Shown: positions 30,116-38,214 of the stretch, piece by piece
How positions within the stretch are numbered: the first letter of the stretch is position 1
Layout: each line of letters starts with the position of its first letter
Origin: Actinomycetota bacterium
Lineage (GTDB): Bacteria; Actinomycetota; Thermoleophilia; Gaiellales; Gaiellaceae
Assembly (NCBI GenBank): GCA_005883355.1
Contig: VAXG01000040.1
Location: 1 to 42,743 of the forward strand
Length of the DNA: 42,743 bases
Direction of reading: 5' to 3'
Position numbers and translations under genes: made by a program
The notes under the pieces: model-generated
Told to the model about the DNA's origin: nothing
Seen by the model: the letters and a program-made list of their open reading frames with translations, nothing else
The model's database searches: none

Positions 30116-31130
30116 CGATCACCGTCCTGCGAGCGCGGAGAGGCCCGCTCTCGATCCCGCAGGCGAGCTCGTAGTTGATCGTGCCTGCGACGCGCGCATG
30201 CGCTTCCGCCAGCATGCCGTGTCCGAGCAGCACGACGGGTGTCCCGGCGGGCAACTCCCGGTCGAGCTCGACTGCGAAGGAATCCATCGAGACCGTTCCG
30301 ACGACCCGTCGTGGCTCGCCGGCGACGCGCACCTCGGTGCCGGTCAGATCGCGCCGGAAGCCGTCGCCGTAGCCCACCGGCACGATCCCGATCCACGTCG
30401 GGCTCTCGGCGACGAAACGCCGCCCGTAGCCGGCGCTCTGCCCGGAGTCCAGCTGCTTCACCTGCGCGAGCGACGTCTGCCAGGACAGCACCGGCTCAAG
30501 GCCGTCCTCGGCGGGATCGGTGTTGAACGGCGACAGGCCGTAGAGGGCGACACCACAGCGAGCTGCATCGAAACGAGACTCGGGCAGCCGTAGTGCGGCC
30601 GCGCTGTTCGCGGCATGGCGCGTGAGGTTGCTGAACTCCTCCGTCGCAGCCCGAAAGCGCTCGATCTGGCTGCGCGCGAACGCCGGATCACTGTCCGCGG
30701 TCGCGAGATGCGTCATCAGACCGACGACTTCGGCCGGAGGAGGAGGCAGCTCCGTGAGGCCGTAGCGGCCCATGCCGGTGTCCAGCTTGAGGTGGACGCG
30801 CACCCCCTCCGGGATCTCACCGTCGGCGATCACGAGCTCGAGGCCGGCATCGCGCGCCTGCGCAACCTCGCGGTTCGAGCCGGCGGGTCCCAGCACGACG
30901 ATGCGTTCGGTGCGGTACTCGCCGCGCAACGCGAGGCCTTCCGGGATCGTCGCGACGCAGAGCGCCGTCGCGCCCGCGCCGAGCGCGGCGCCTGCGACGT
31001 CGATCGCGCCGTGACCGTAGCCGTCGGCTTTGACCACCGCCCAGAGCCGCGAACCGTCGAGCGCGCGCAGGAGCGTTCGCACGTTGCGTCGCAGAGCCCC
31101 GAGGTCGATGGTGATCTCCGAGCGGTGCAT
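30108..31130 (-). CDS. alr: alanine racemase
   Basis: 340-aa fold-type III PLP enzyme making D-alanine for peptidoglycan. PLP lysine K34 lies in VVKADGYGHG (32-41). The second catalytic base, Tyr, is in SAGYGRRF (about 245-252). GTVSMDSFAVEL and LDTGMGRYG are other signatures. The length is slightly under the usual 360-380 because of short loops. ATG 31130 overlaps the nnrD/E stop (TAATG), so translation is coupled. It is followed by the methyltransferase with an 8-base overlap. Confidence 0.95.
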   Translation of the reverse strand: MHRSEITIDLGALRRNVRTLLRALDGSRLWAVVKADGYGHGAIDVAGAALGAGATALCVATIPEGLALRGEYRTERIVVLGPAGSNREVAQARDAGLELVIADGEIPEGVRVHLKLDTGMGRYGLTELPPPPAEVVGLMTHLATADSDPAFARSQIERFRAATEEFSNLTRHAANSAAALRLPESRFDAARCGVALYGLSPFNTDPAEDGLEPVLSWQTSLAQVKQLDSGQSAGYGRRFVAESPTWIGIVPVGYGDGFRRDLTGTEVRVAGEPRRVVGTVSMDSFAVELDRELPAGTPVVLLGHGMLAEAHARVAGTINYELACGIESGPLRARRTVIDA

Positions 31131-32449
31131 TAGCTAAGAGCCAGGGGGAGCGAGTCGACAACGTCGGACGCGACGAGGCCGACCTGGTGGGGTGCGAGCT
31201 CGGCGGCACGGCCGTGCGCAACTGCGCCCGCGGCGGCGGCAAGGCGCGCATCCATCTTCTTTGCGAGGAACGCCGCGATCACCCCGGTGAGCACGTCGCC
31301 GGTTCCGGCCGTCGCGAGGGCGGGCGTTCCTGCGTCGCACACCAACACGCCTTCCCTTGGTGCGGAGACGAGCGTCCCGGGGCCCTTGAGCAGGACGACA
31401 CAGCGATACCGGTCGACCGCGCGCCGCACGGCTTCGAGCCGGTGTGCGTCCACCCAGCTCGATTCCTCGCTCAGTAGACGCCCGAGCTCGCCTGCATGAG
31501 GGGTGAGCACGCGCGGAGCCGGCCAATCCGCAGGCTCGAGCTCGAAAAGGGCGTCGGCGTCGACGACCGCCGGCAAGTCCAGGTCCGCGAGCAGCCGGCA
31601 CGCGAGCGCGCGCTCCTCGTCGCCGCGACCCAGCCCCGGACCGACGGCGAACGCCGACGCGCGCTTCGCGAGCTCGTCCACCCTCTCGCGCGGAGCCTTC
31701 ACGGCCTCGACGAGCAATGTCTCGATGACCGGCAGCGTCGCCGCGGGCACGGCGACCGCGACGTAACCGGCATCGGCGCGGAACGCGGCCTCGGCAGCCA
31801 GGCAGACCGCGCCGGTCATTCCGGGCGAGCCGCCGACCACGAGCACGGATCCTGCCGTGTACTTCGTATCGCCCTCGCTGCGGCGCGGCACGAGCTCCAG
31901 GATCGCGTCGGTCACGAGGCGATGCTCGGTGTCCACACGCTCGAGTCCGATGTCCGCAATCTCGATCTCGCCGGCGTGGAACCGACCCGGCGCGATGACG
32001 AGCCCGACCTTGCGTCCGTGCATCGTCACGGTCACGTCGGCGCGAACCGCGGCACCGGGAACCTCTCCACTCGACGCGTCGACGCCCGAAGGGACGTCCA
32101 CCGAAACGACCGGGACGCCCGCGCCGTTGATGCGCTCGATCAGCGCCGCTGCGTCCGGACGCGGCTCGCCGCGGAACCCGGTTCCGAACAGCGCGTCGAT
32201 GATCGCGTCGGGGGCGCCGTCGAGGTGCTCGCTCGTCTCGTGCCCCGATTCCGCGAGGACGCCGAGCGCGATCCTCCCGTCGCCCCCATTCGCGCCCTTG
32301 CCGCAAACGGCTGCGATCCTGCGCGCTTCCGGAAACCGGCGAACGACCGCGTCGGCGACGGCACGCCCCGCCCGCTCCATCAATGCCTCGACGTCGTGGC
32401 CCTGCTCGGCGGCCCGCATTTCATCCGCCGTGTACAGCGGCTCGAACAT
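31130..32449 (-). CDS. nnr: bifunctional NAD(P)H-hydrate epimerase / ADP-dependent dehydratase
   Basis: 439-aa fusion that repairs damaged NAD(P)HX. The N-terminal YjeF_N epimerase (about 1-200) has VCGKGANGGDGRI (48-60) and DVPSGVDASSGEVP. The C-terminal YjeF_C/NnrD kinase-like dehydratase (about 210-439) has VVGGSPGMTGAVCLAAEAA, LTPHAGELGRLL and ATAGTGDVLTGVIAA, the nucleotide-binding loop. ATG 32449 is chosen because GAGGGGC lies five bases upstream and homology starts at MFEPLYTADEM. This ribosome-binding site is inside the right arm of a 164-bp palindrome. Follows acpS, precedes alr. Confidence 0.94.
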   Translation of the reverse strand: MFEPLYTADEMRAAEQGHDVEALMERAGRAVADAVVRRFPEARRIAAVCGKGANGGDGRIALGVLAESGHETSEHLDGAPDAIIDALFGTGFRGEPRPDAAALIERINGAGVPVVSVDVPSGVDASSGEVPGAAVRADVTVTMHGRKVGLVIAPGRFHAGEIEIADIGLERVDTEHRLVTDAILELVPRRSEGDTKYTAGSVLVVGGSPGMTGAVCLAAEAAFRADAGYVAVAVPAATLPVIETLLVEAVKAPRERVDELAKRASAFAVGPGLGRGDEERALACRLLADLDLPAVVDADALFELEPADWPAPRVLTPHAGELGRLLSEESSWVDAHRLEAVRRAVDRYRCVVLLKGPGTLVSAPREGVLVCDAGTPALATAGTGDVLTGVIAAFLAKKMDARLAAAAGAVAHGRAAELAPHQVGLVASDVVDSLPLALS

Positions 32450-32450
32450 C

Positions 32451-32614
32451 AGTGCCCCTCCAGGTGATGTTTCCGAGGTTCTGGGTCGCGAGCACCAAGC
32501 CGGCTGCCGCACTCGACCGCAGCAAGGCTGGTCTGCCTTGCTAAGGGCGAGGGTGGACTCCGGCGCCGAGTGATCGCGGGCCAGAAGCCGGAAGGCATTG
32601 CTTGGAGGGGCACT
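32451..32614. repeat. 164-bp long imperfect palindrome (MITE-like or regulatory)
   Basis: The ends are a perfect 12-bp inverted repeat: AGTGCCCCTCCA (32451-32462) and TGGAGGGGCACT (32603-32614). The two halves keep pairing inward on the minus-strand RNA: UUCCG/CGGAA, UUCUGG/CCAGAA, CGCGA/UCGCG and CAC/GUG. They close with AGCAAGGC/GCCUUGCT (32521-32528 with 32535-32542) around a 6-base loop at the centre. The whole spacer is thus one hairpin. One arm includes the acpS stop and the other the nnr ribosome-binding site. No clear target duplication is visible. Confidence 0.8.
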
Positions 32615-32981
32615 AACGTCGGTCGACGATTGCCACCGCGTTCGCGAGTTCGCGCGAATGCGTCATCGACAGGTCGATCGAACCGGCGCCGAGGCGCTCG
32701 GCCCACTCCGCGATCCGGCCGCTGAGGAGCACAGACGGCTTCGGCCGCCCGGCGATCTCGACTTCACGCCACGCGAAGGCGCGGGCGACGCCGAACCCGA
32801 GCGCTTTTCCGACAGCCTCCTTGCCGGCAAACCTGCCGGCATAGCTCTCCGCCGGGTTCGGCCGAGAGTCGCAGTACTCGCGCTCAGCCTCCGTGAAGCA
32901 GCGCTCCCGAAACCGGGGATAGCGCGTCAGCGCCCGGCGCACGCGCTCGATCTCGATCAGATCGACGCCGACGGAGGTCAC
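32613..32981 (-). CDS. acpS: holo-[acyl-carrier-protein] synthase
   Basis: 122-aa AcpS that moves 4'-phosphopantetheine from CoA to the ACP serine. The magnesium ligands are D7 in GVDLIEIERV and the Glu of AGRFAGKEAVGKALG (about 48-62). WREVEI and the closing LSMTHSRELANAVAIV (about 104-119) are typical. The start overlaps the stop of the HAD phosphatase gene by 4 bases (ATGA). Its own stop lies in the left arm of the 164-bp palindrome, which separates it from nnr. Confidence 0.94.
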   Translation of the reverse strand: MTSVGVDLIEIERVRRALTRYPRFRERCFTEAEREYCDSRPNPAESYAGRFAGKEAVGKALGFGVARAFAWREVEIAGRPKPSVLLSGRIAEWAERLGAGSIDLSMTHSRELANAVAIVDRR

Positions 32982-33754
32982 AAATGCTCCTCGAGCCAGT
33001 CGGGTAGCTGGGCGATCGACGAGATGATCCCGTCAGGGCGAGTGCGGCTCGCCTCGACCACGTCGGGCCTGAACTTCCCCGTCCGGACGAGGACGGTTTT
33101 CATGCCGTGTGCCGCCGCGCCGCCGATGTCGGCCTCGATGTCGTCGCCGACCATCCACGTGAGGCTCGGGTCTGCGTCGAGCGCCTTCAACGCCGATTCG
33201 AAGTAGGGAGTCGAAGGCTTTCCGAGGACGACCGCATCGGTATCCGCGGCGTACTCGAGCCCGGCCACGAATACGCCCGCGTCGAGGAGAGGCCCGTTCC
33301 TGGTCTGCCACCACCGATTCTTGTGCAGCGAGTAGAGCTGCGCTCCGGCCTCGAGCTCGTGGAAGGCGCGGGCAAGGTTCATGTAGCTGAAGACGAGATT
33401 CGTCTCGGGGGTCTCGTCGGCGCCCCCGATGAGGACGGCCTCCGCATCCTCGCCGACGAGCTCGATCCCTTCGAGCTCGCCCACGATCGCGTGCATCGTC
33501 AGCGCGAGAACCCGCCGCCCCGCCAGCGTCTCGGCAGCCGCCCGCGGCGTGGTCTGCAGCTCCTCGTTGTCGAGCTCGATCCCCATGGCCCGCAGCTCCT
33601 CCGCCAGGGTCGCACGCGACCGCGTTGTGTTGTTCGTGACGAAGCGGATCCTGTGTCCGTTTGCCCGCAGCCGCCGGACGGCATCGGCCCCGCCGGCGAT
33701 GGGTTCGCCAGAGACGTGGAAGACACCGTCGACGTCCAGCAGAATTGCGGCCAT
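32978..33754 (-). CDS. HAD-IIA family phosphatase (NagD-like)
   Basis: 258 aa. Motif I is LLDVDGVF (5-12) with nucleophile D7 and acid D9. Motif II is FVTNNTTRSR (38-47). The C2A cap includes EAVLIGGADETPETN. Motif III Lys is in GKPSTPYF and motif IV is MVGDDIEADIGGA (about 201-213). Members dephosphorylate sugar, nucleotide or glycerol phosphates; substrate is unknown. First gene of the minus-strand operon to acpS, nnr, alr and the methyltransferase. ATG 33754 has TAGACT 8 bases upstream. Confidence 0.92.
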   Translation of the reverse strand: MAAILLDVDGVFHVSGEPIAGGADAVRRLRANGHRIRFVTNNTTRSRATLAEELRAMGIELDNEELQTTPRAAAETLAGRRVLALTMHAIVGELEGIELVGEDAEAVLIGGADETPETNLVFSYMNLARAFHELEAGAQLYSLHKNRWWQTRNGPLLDAGVFVAGLEYAADTDAVVLGKPSTPYFESALKALDADPSLTWMVGDDIEADIGGAAAHGMKTVLVRTGKFRPDVVEASRTRPDGIISSIAQLPDWLEEHL

Positions 33755-33762
33755 GGACGGCG

Positions 33763-33768
33763 AGTCTA
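33763..33768 (-). promoter_or_regulatory. -10 box of the HAD-acpS-nnr-alr operon
   Basis: TAGACT on the minus strand lies 8 nt before ATG 33754, with no ribosome-binding site between. It overlaps the 5' region of the divergent ArfB-like gene. Confidence 0.5.
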
Positions 33769-33773
33769 TTCGC

Positions 33774-34163
33774 GTGACCCGTTCCGTCGTTCTCCCGCTC
33801 GCGGAAGTTCAGCTTCGCTTCTCGCGGTCGAGCGGGCCCGGCGGACAGCACGCACAGAAGTCCGAGACGCGCGTCGAAGCGATCTTCGACGTGGAGGCCT
33901 CCAACGCCCTCACCGACGCCCAGAAACGGCGAGTCGTCTCGCGGGCTGGGCCCGTGCTACGTGCGGTGGCCCAGGACGAGCGGAGCCAACTCCGGAACCG
34001 CGAGCTTGCCGTCGAGCGGCTCGTGGAGCAGCTCCGCGGGGCCCTTCGGGTCGAGCGTCGGCGGGTGCCCACGAAGCCGACCGAGGCCTCGCGCCGGCGC
34101 CGCCTGGAGGACAAACAGCGCCGCTCCCGGACGAAACGGCTGCGCCGCGAGCCGGACGACTGA
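33774..34163 (+). CDS. arfB: ArfB-like alternative ribosome-rescue factor
   Basis: 129 aa from GTG 33774 (ATG 33753, seven codons earlier, overlaps the start codon of the divergent HAD gene and is less likely). The release-factor domain carries the GGQ loop in SRSSGPGGQHAQKSETRVEA (about 17-36), with ALTDAQKRRV and RSQLRNRELAVERL following. The C-terminus is a basic tail (KQRRSRTKRLRRE) as in ArfB/YaeJ, which inserts into the empty mRNA channel of stalled ribosomes. It lacks the codon-recognition domains of RF1/RF2. Divergent from the HAD operon. Confidence 0.88.
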   Translation: MTRSVVLPLAEVQLRFSRSSGPGGQHAQKSETRVEAIFDVEASNALTDAQKRRVVSRAGPVLRAVAQDERSQLRNRELAVERLVEQLRGALRVERRRVPTKPTEASRRRRLEDKQRRSRTKRLRREPDD

Positions 34164-34213
34164 CGGCCACCCGTACCCATCCGGGCCGCGCGCGCGTTTA
34201 CCGATTGAAAATA

Positions 34214-34603
34214 ATGGCGCCGATCTCCGTCACCCTAGCTAGGCGGGATCCACCGGCCGCCGTGGTCGCCCTCGTCGGGGAGCACGACGCCTACTCCGCT
34301 CAGCGGCTCGAGAACGAGTTCACCGTCCTGCTCGAGGAGGGCCGGCGGATCGTGGTCGACCTCCGCGACACCGAGTTCATCGACTCGACGACCCTGAGCG
34401 TGCTCCTCGTTGCGCGCCACCGCGCCGAGCAATCGTCTCTCGGCTTCGCGCTGCTGCTGCCCGAGCGAACGTACACCCAGGTCCATCACATCCTCGATCT
34501 GACCGGCCTCGGTCCGACCTTTGCGATCTTCGGGAAGCTCGACGATGCGTTGGCGGCCGTCCGGGCGGGCCGCGTCGCCGGCCGCCCCGTCCGAGCCGCC
34601 TGA
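34214..34603 (+). CDS. STAS domain protein (anti-sigma-factor antagonist)
   Basis: 129-aa single STAS domain of the SpoIIAA/RsbV kind. The regulatory serine is S58 in DTEFIDSTTLSVLLVA, after IVVDLRD. GEHDAYSA (22-29) and the LTGLGPTFAIFG helix (about 95-106) complete the fold. Partner-switching with an RsbW-like kinase and an alternative sigma factor is the usual role, but none is in the window. ATG 34214 is preceded by AT-rich ATTGAAAATA and no Shine-Dalgarno site. The 24-residue C-terminal tail is Ala/Arg-rich. Confidence 0.87.
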   Translation: MAPISVTLARRDPPAAVVALVGEHDAYSAQRLENEFTVLLEEGRRIVVDLRDTEFIDSTTLSVLLVARHRAEQSSLGFALLLPERTYTQVHHILDLTGLGPTFAIFGKLDDALAAVRAGRVAGRPVRAA

Positions 34604-34641
34604 CACACACCGTCCGACCCTCCCCGTAGCTTCCGTCCGCG

Positions 34642-35436
34642 ATGGATTACGAGCCGCTCCGGCGTGGCTTCGCCGAGTTCGTCGGCACCTTTGCGTTCGT
34701 CTTCGTCGGCGCCGGGTCGGTCCTCACCATCGCGAAGGCACTGGCGCCCGCGATCGTGAACGCGCAGGCGCTCGACGTCTACGGCGGTCTGACCCTTGTT
34801 GGCGTCGCCCTCGCCAATGGAGTCGCGATCGCCGTCATGGTCTCCGCCGTCGGACACATTTCGGGCGGTCATCTCAACCCTGCCGTCACGCTCGGATTCT
34901 TCGTCACCCGCCGCATCGCGCCGTCGCTGGCAATCGTCTACTGGAGCATGCAGTTCGCCGCAGCTGCGGCCGCAGCCGCCCTGCTCCGCTGGTTGTATCC
35001 GGAGAGCGCGCGCCGGCTCACCCATCTCGGGGCCCCCGGCCTGACGAGCGGCGTCAGCGTCTGGCAAGGGCTCGTGATCGAGATCGTGCTGACGTTCTTC
35101 CTCGTCTGGGTGGTCTTCGCCACCGCGGCCGATCCGGGCGGCGCCTTCAAGTCGATAGCCGGGCTGGCGATCGGGCTGACCATCACGGTGGACGTCTTGA
35201 TGGGCGGCCCGATGACGGGCGCCGCGATGAATCCGGCCCGTGCCTTCGGGCCTGAGCTCCTCTCACGCCACTGGAGCGATGCCTGGGTCTGGTACGCCGG
35301 CCCGTTCATCGGCGGCGCGCTGGCCGCGCTCGTCTACGACACGCTCTATCTCCGGACGCAGAGACCACTGTTGCCCGTCGGCCCGCCCGATTCGGGCGTG
35401 GCCGAGCCCCGTCCGGGCGACACCTCCGTTTCCTAG
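34642..35436 (+). CDS. MIP family aquaporin / glycerol channel
   Basis: 264 aa with six membrane helices and both half-helix motifs: HLNPAVTLG (NPA at 79-81) and AAMNPARAFGPEL (NPA at 197-199), with the selectivity-filter Arg after the second NPA. The selectivity-filter His of water-specific aquaporins is not placed with certainty, so water versus small-solute transport is left open. The sequence runs shorter than GlpF and lacks its typical inserts, so a water or small neutral solute channel is the first guess. ATG 34642 follows a TAGCTT box by nine bases. The C-terminal 25 residues are Pro-rich and cytosolic. Confidence 0.9.
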   Translation: MDYEPLRRGFAEFVGTFAFVFVGAGSVLTIAKALAPAIVNAQALDVYGGLTLVGVALANGVAIAVMVSAVGHISGGHLNPAVTLGFFVTRRIAPSLAIVYWSMQFAAAAAAAALLRWLYPESARRLTHLGAPGLTSGVSVWQGLVIEIVLTFFLVWVVFATAADPGGAFKSIAGLAIGLTITVDVLMGGPMTGAAMNPARAFGPELLSRHWSDAWVWYAGPFIGGALAALVYDTLYLRTQRPLLPVGPPDSGVAEPRPGDTSVS

Positions 35437-35449
35437 CGAGCAGGATTGC

Positions 35450-35455
35450 TACAAC
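35450..35455 (+). promoter_or_regulatory. -10 box of coiled-coil protein gene
   Basis: TACAAC is followed by seven bases and GTG 35463. The GGGAG in between is too close for a normal Shine-Dalgarno site. Confidence 0.45.
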
Positions 35456-35462
35456 GGGAGCG

Positions 35463-36215
35463 GTGCCCAAGCCGCTCGCCGTCGTCCCCGCGCTCGAGGC
35501 CGAGCTCGACGAACTGTACGCTGCGCCGCCCGAAAACTTCATCCGCACCCGCAACGACTTGGCGCAGCGGCTGAAGCAGGCGGGCCAGGTCGACGTCGCC
35601 GCACGCGTCAAGCAACTCCGGAAACCGACGGTCCCGCTGTGGGCCGTGAACCAGCTTGCGCGACGTCACCGCGACGAGGTCCGGGCGCTCCTCGATGCAG
35701 GAGACCGGTTGCGGGCCGCGCAGCAAGCAGCCCTCCGCGGTGAGGCTGAGGAACTTCGGACAGCAACGGCCGACGAAAGGAAGCTTCTACGCAGCCTGAC
35801 TCAGCGAGGCCAGGAACTGCTGCGCGAGACGGGACATTCAGCCGACCCCAAACGCATCGTCGGCACACTTCGCGCGGCCGCAGTGGATCCCGCCGGTCGC
35901 GAACTGCTCGAGCAGGGACGATTGAGCGAAGACCTCGAAGCGAGCGGGTTCGATGCTTTCGCGGGGATGGAGATCCCGTCCGGGTCGAAGCCGGAGGACA
36001 AAGCGCCGAAGAGACCCGCAACGCAACGTCGGCGACAGGAGCGGCTCCGCAAGCTGCGCGAGAACGTCACGAAGGCGAAGAAGGACGCGGCAAAAGCCGA
36101 GCGCGCCGCGGCCCGGGCGGAGGCGAGCTTGGCCGAGGCCCGCCAGAACGCTGTTCGAACGAATGAAGCGCTGCACCACGCACAGACCGAGTTGGAAGAC
36201 GCCGAGGCCGAGTAA
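35463..36215 (+). CDS. conserved coiled-coil protein of unknown function
   Basis: 250 aa. The N-terminal domain (about 8-75) has ELDELYAAPPENFIRTRNDL then VKQLRKPTVPLWAVNQLARR, a pattern I have seen in uncharacterised actinobacterial proteins. The middle (about 80-170) is helical and charged. The C-terminus (about 180-250) is a long coiled coil rich in Lys, Arg, Glu and Ala (RRRQERLRKLRENVTKAKKD). No catalytic motif or signal peptide is visible. Start GTG 35463 with a -10 box seven bases upstream. Convergent with glmS. Confidence 0.75.
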   Translation: MPKPLAVVPALEAELDELYAAPPENFIRTRNDLAQRLKQAGQVDVAARVKQLRKPTVPLWAVNQLARRHRDEVRALLDAGDRLRAAQQAALRGEAEELRTATADERKLLRSLTQRGQELLRETGHSADPKRIVGTLRAAAVDPAGRELLEQGRLSEDLEASGFDAFAGMEIPSGSKPEDKAPKRPATQRRRQERLRKLRENVTKAKKDAAKAERAAARAEASLAEARQNAVRTNEALHHAQTELEDAEAE

Positions 36216-36217
36216 CC

Positions 36218-36236
36218 GCCGGTGTTGGTAACCGGC
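36218..36236. terminator. short hairpin between convergent genes
   Basis: GCCGGT (36218-36223) pairs with ACCGGC (36231-36236) around a 7-base loop, exactly in the 26-base gap between the coiled-coil gene and glmS. It is short and has no U-tract, so it is only a weak bidirectional terminator candidate. Confidence 0.35.
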
Positions 36237-36241
36237 CTGGC

Positions 36242-38071
36242 TTACTCGACGGTGACGGTCTTCGCCAGGTTGCGGGGCTGGTCGACGTTCAGGCCACGCA
36301 ACCGCGCGATGCGGTAGGCAAGCAGTTGGAGCGGGAGCACGGCCAGCACCGCCTGGAGGAATGCAGGCGTGCGCGGGATGTAGACGACGTCGTCGGCATG
36401 GTGCTGGATGTCCTCGTTCCCGTCGGTCGCAATCGCGATCACCTGCGCGCCCCGTGCCCTCACCTCCTGGATATTCGAGACGACTTTGTCGTACACCACC
36501 TTCTGATCGATGGCGATGCAGACGACCGGCGTGTCCGAGTCGAGGAGGGCGATCGGTCCATGCTTCATCTCGCCGGCCGAGTACGCCTCGGTGGGGATGT
36601 AGGAGATCTCCTTCAGCTTCAACGCGCCCTCGAGGGCGACCGGCAGGCCGATGTGGCGGCCCAGGTAGAGGAAAAACGGCTTGTTGTAGTGCCTTTGCGC
36701 GATCTCCTCAATCGGATGGTCGCCGTCCAGGAACTGCTCCATCTTCTCGGGCAGGTCGAAGAGCTCTTCGAGGATGAACTCGATCTCTTCGGCCGGCAGC
36801 GTGCGCCGGATCTGCGCGAGCTTGAGCGCGATCAGCGAGAGCAGGGCGACCTGGGCGGTGAACGTCTTCGTCGCGGCCACGCTGATCTCGAGCCCGGCGC
36901 GCGTGTAGAGAACCGCGTCGACCTCGCGCGTGATCTGCGTTCCGAGCTGGTTCGTGATCGCGAGCGTGCGCGCACCCTGCTCACGGGCGAGGCGCATCGC
37001 CGCGATCGTGTCGGCCGTTTCACCCGACTGCGTGATCCCGATCACGAGCGTGTCCTTGGAGAGCACCGGATTCCGGTAGCGCCACTCGCTCGCGATGTCG
37101 GGCTCCACCGGAACGCGCGCCCACTCCTCGATGATGTACCGCCCGGTGACGGCGGCGTGGTAGGCGGTGCCGCAGGCGACGATCACAATGCGGCGCAGGT
37201 TCTGGATCTCCAGCTCGTTGAGACCGATCCCCTCGAGCACGAGCTTGCCGCGGCGTGCACGGTCGCCGATCGTCTCGCGCACCGCCTCCGGCTGCTCGTA
37301 GATCTCCTTGAGCATGAACGTCTCGTAGCCGCCCTTCACCGCGCTCTCGTCGTCCCAGTCGATCGGCTCGACATCCTTGTGCACGACCTCGCCCTCGTCC
37401 GTGAAGAAGCGCGACCCCTCGGGGGTGATCGCGACAACCTCACCGTCCTCGATCAGCTGCACCTTGCGCGTCTCACGGAGGAACGCCGCAATCGACGACG
37501 CGAGGAACATCTCCCCGTCCCCGACGCCGACTACCAGTGGGCATTGCCGGCGGGTGCCGACGAGGAGGTCGGGCTGGTCGTAGTGGATCACGACGAAGGC
37601 GAAGTGGCCTTCGAGCCGGCGAGAGGTGGCTTGCACGGCCTCCACGAGATCACCGTCGTAGTTGTGCTCGACGAGATGCACGACGACCTCTGCATCGGTC
37701 TCGGAGCTGAAGCGATGGCCTTCTGCTTCGAGCGATTCCTTCAGCTCGCGATAGTTCTCGACGATTCCGTTGAGCACGATCGCAAGCCGGCCGTCCTCGC
37801 AACCCGTCAGCGGGTGCGCGTTCTGCTCGTTGACGGCGCCGTGCGTCGCCCAGCGCGTGTGACCGAGGCCGTGATTCGACTGTGAGCCGTTCGGGCCCGC
37901 TGCGTCCTTCAGGAACTGGAGGTTGCCAACCGCGCGCACGTACTCGAGGCTGCCGTTCTCGCGCAGCGCGATGCCGGCCGAGTCGTAGCCGCGGTACTCG
38001 AGCCGCTCGAGACCGTGGAGCAACAGCTCCTTCGCGGCCCGGCTACCGACGTACCCGATGATCCCGCACAC
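36242..38071 (-). CDS. glmS: glutamine-fructose-6-phosphate aminotransferase
   Basis: 609-aa GlmS, the entry enzyme to UDP-GlcNAc. After removal of Met1, Cys2 (MCGIIGYVG) is the glutaminase nucleophile. GHTRWATHG (about 71-79) binds glutamine. Two SIS domains (about 285-420 and 455-595) carry CGTAYHAAVTGRYIIE, ITQSGETADTIAAMRLAR and EGALKLKEISYIPTEAYSAGEMKHGPIAL. The protein ends in the usual KTVTVE. GTG 38069-38071 has AGAGGAG seven bases upstream. It follows glmM, whose terminator lies in the gap; no glmS ribozyme is recognisable upstream. Confidence 0.97.
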   Translation of the reverse strand: MCGIIGYVGSRAAKELLLHGLERLEYRGYDSAGIALRENGSLEYVRAVGNLQFLKDAAGPNGSQSNHGLGHTRWATHGAVNEQNAHPLTGCEDGRLAIVLNGIVENYRELKESLEAEGHRFSSETDAEVVVHLVEHNYDGDLVEAVQATSRRLEGHFAFVVIHYDQPDLLVGTRRQCPLVVGVGDGEMFLASSIAAFLRETRKVQLIEDGEVVAITPEGSRFFTDEGEVVHKDVEPIDWDDESAVKGGYETFMLKEIYEQPEAVRETIGDRARRGKLVLEGIGLNELEIQNLRRIVIVACGTAYHAAVTGRYIIEEWARVPVEPDIASEWRYRNPVLSKDTLVIGITQSGETADTIAAMRLAREQGARTLAITNQLGTQITREVDAVLYTRAGLEISVAATKTFTAQVALLSLIALKLAQIRRTLPAEEIEFILEELFDLPEKMEQFLDGDHPIEEIAQRHYNKPFFLYLGRHIGLPVALEGALKLKEISYIPTEAYSAGEMKHGPIALLDSDTPVVCIAIDQKVVYDKVVSNIQEVRARGAQVIAIATDGNEDIQHHADDVVYIPRTPAFLQAVLAVLPLQLLAYRIARLRGLNVDQPRNLAKTVTVE

Positions 38072-38133
38072 CCGAAACTCCTCTCAGTTGCCGCCCCGTT
38101 CCTTCAGAGGTGGATCGAAATGCTGCAGATTCG

Positions 38134-38146
38134 GTTTTCCGAAAAC
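38134..38146. promoter_or_regulatory. AT-rich dyad in glmM-glmS spacer
   Basis: GTTTT-CCG-AAAAC is a 5-bp palindrome in an otherwise GC-rich 133-base gap upstream of glmS. It could be an operator or a promoter element; no named site is recognised. Confidence 0.3.
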
Positions 38147-38164
38147 GGGCTCTCGAAAAACGCC

Positions 38165-38214
38165 AAAAGCCCGGCTGAGCGATCCGCCCCTTCGCCGAGA
38201 CGGTTCAGCCGAGC
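38165..38214 (-). terminator. intrinsic terminator of glmM
   Basis: On the minus strand GCTCGGCTGA (38214-38205) pairs with TCAGCCGGGC (38178-38169), a 10-bp stem with one G-U pair and a 26-base loop, followed by TTTT (38168-38165). The left arm contains the glmM stop codon. Confidence 0.6.

Noticed and set aside
38072-38204. glmS ribozyme upstream of glmS
   Set aside because: No match to the conserved core or cleavage site; the region holds the glmM terminator, an AT-rich dyad and a normal Shine-Dalgarno site.
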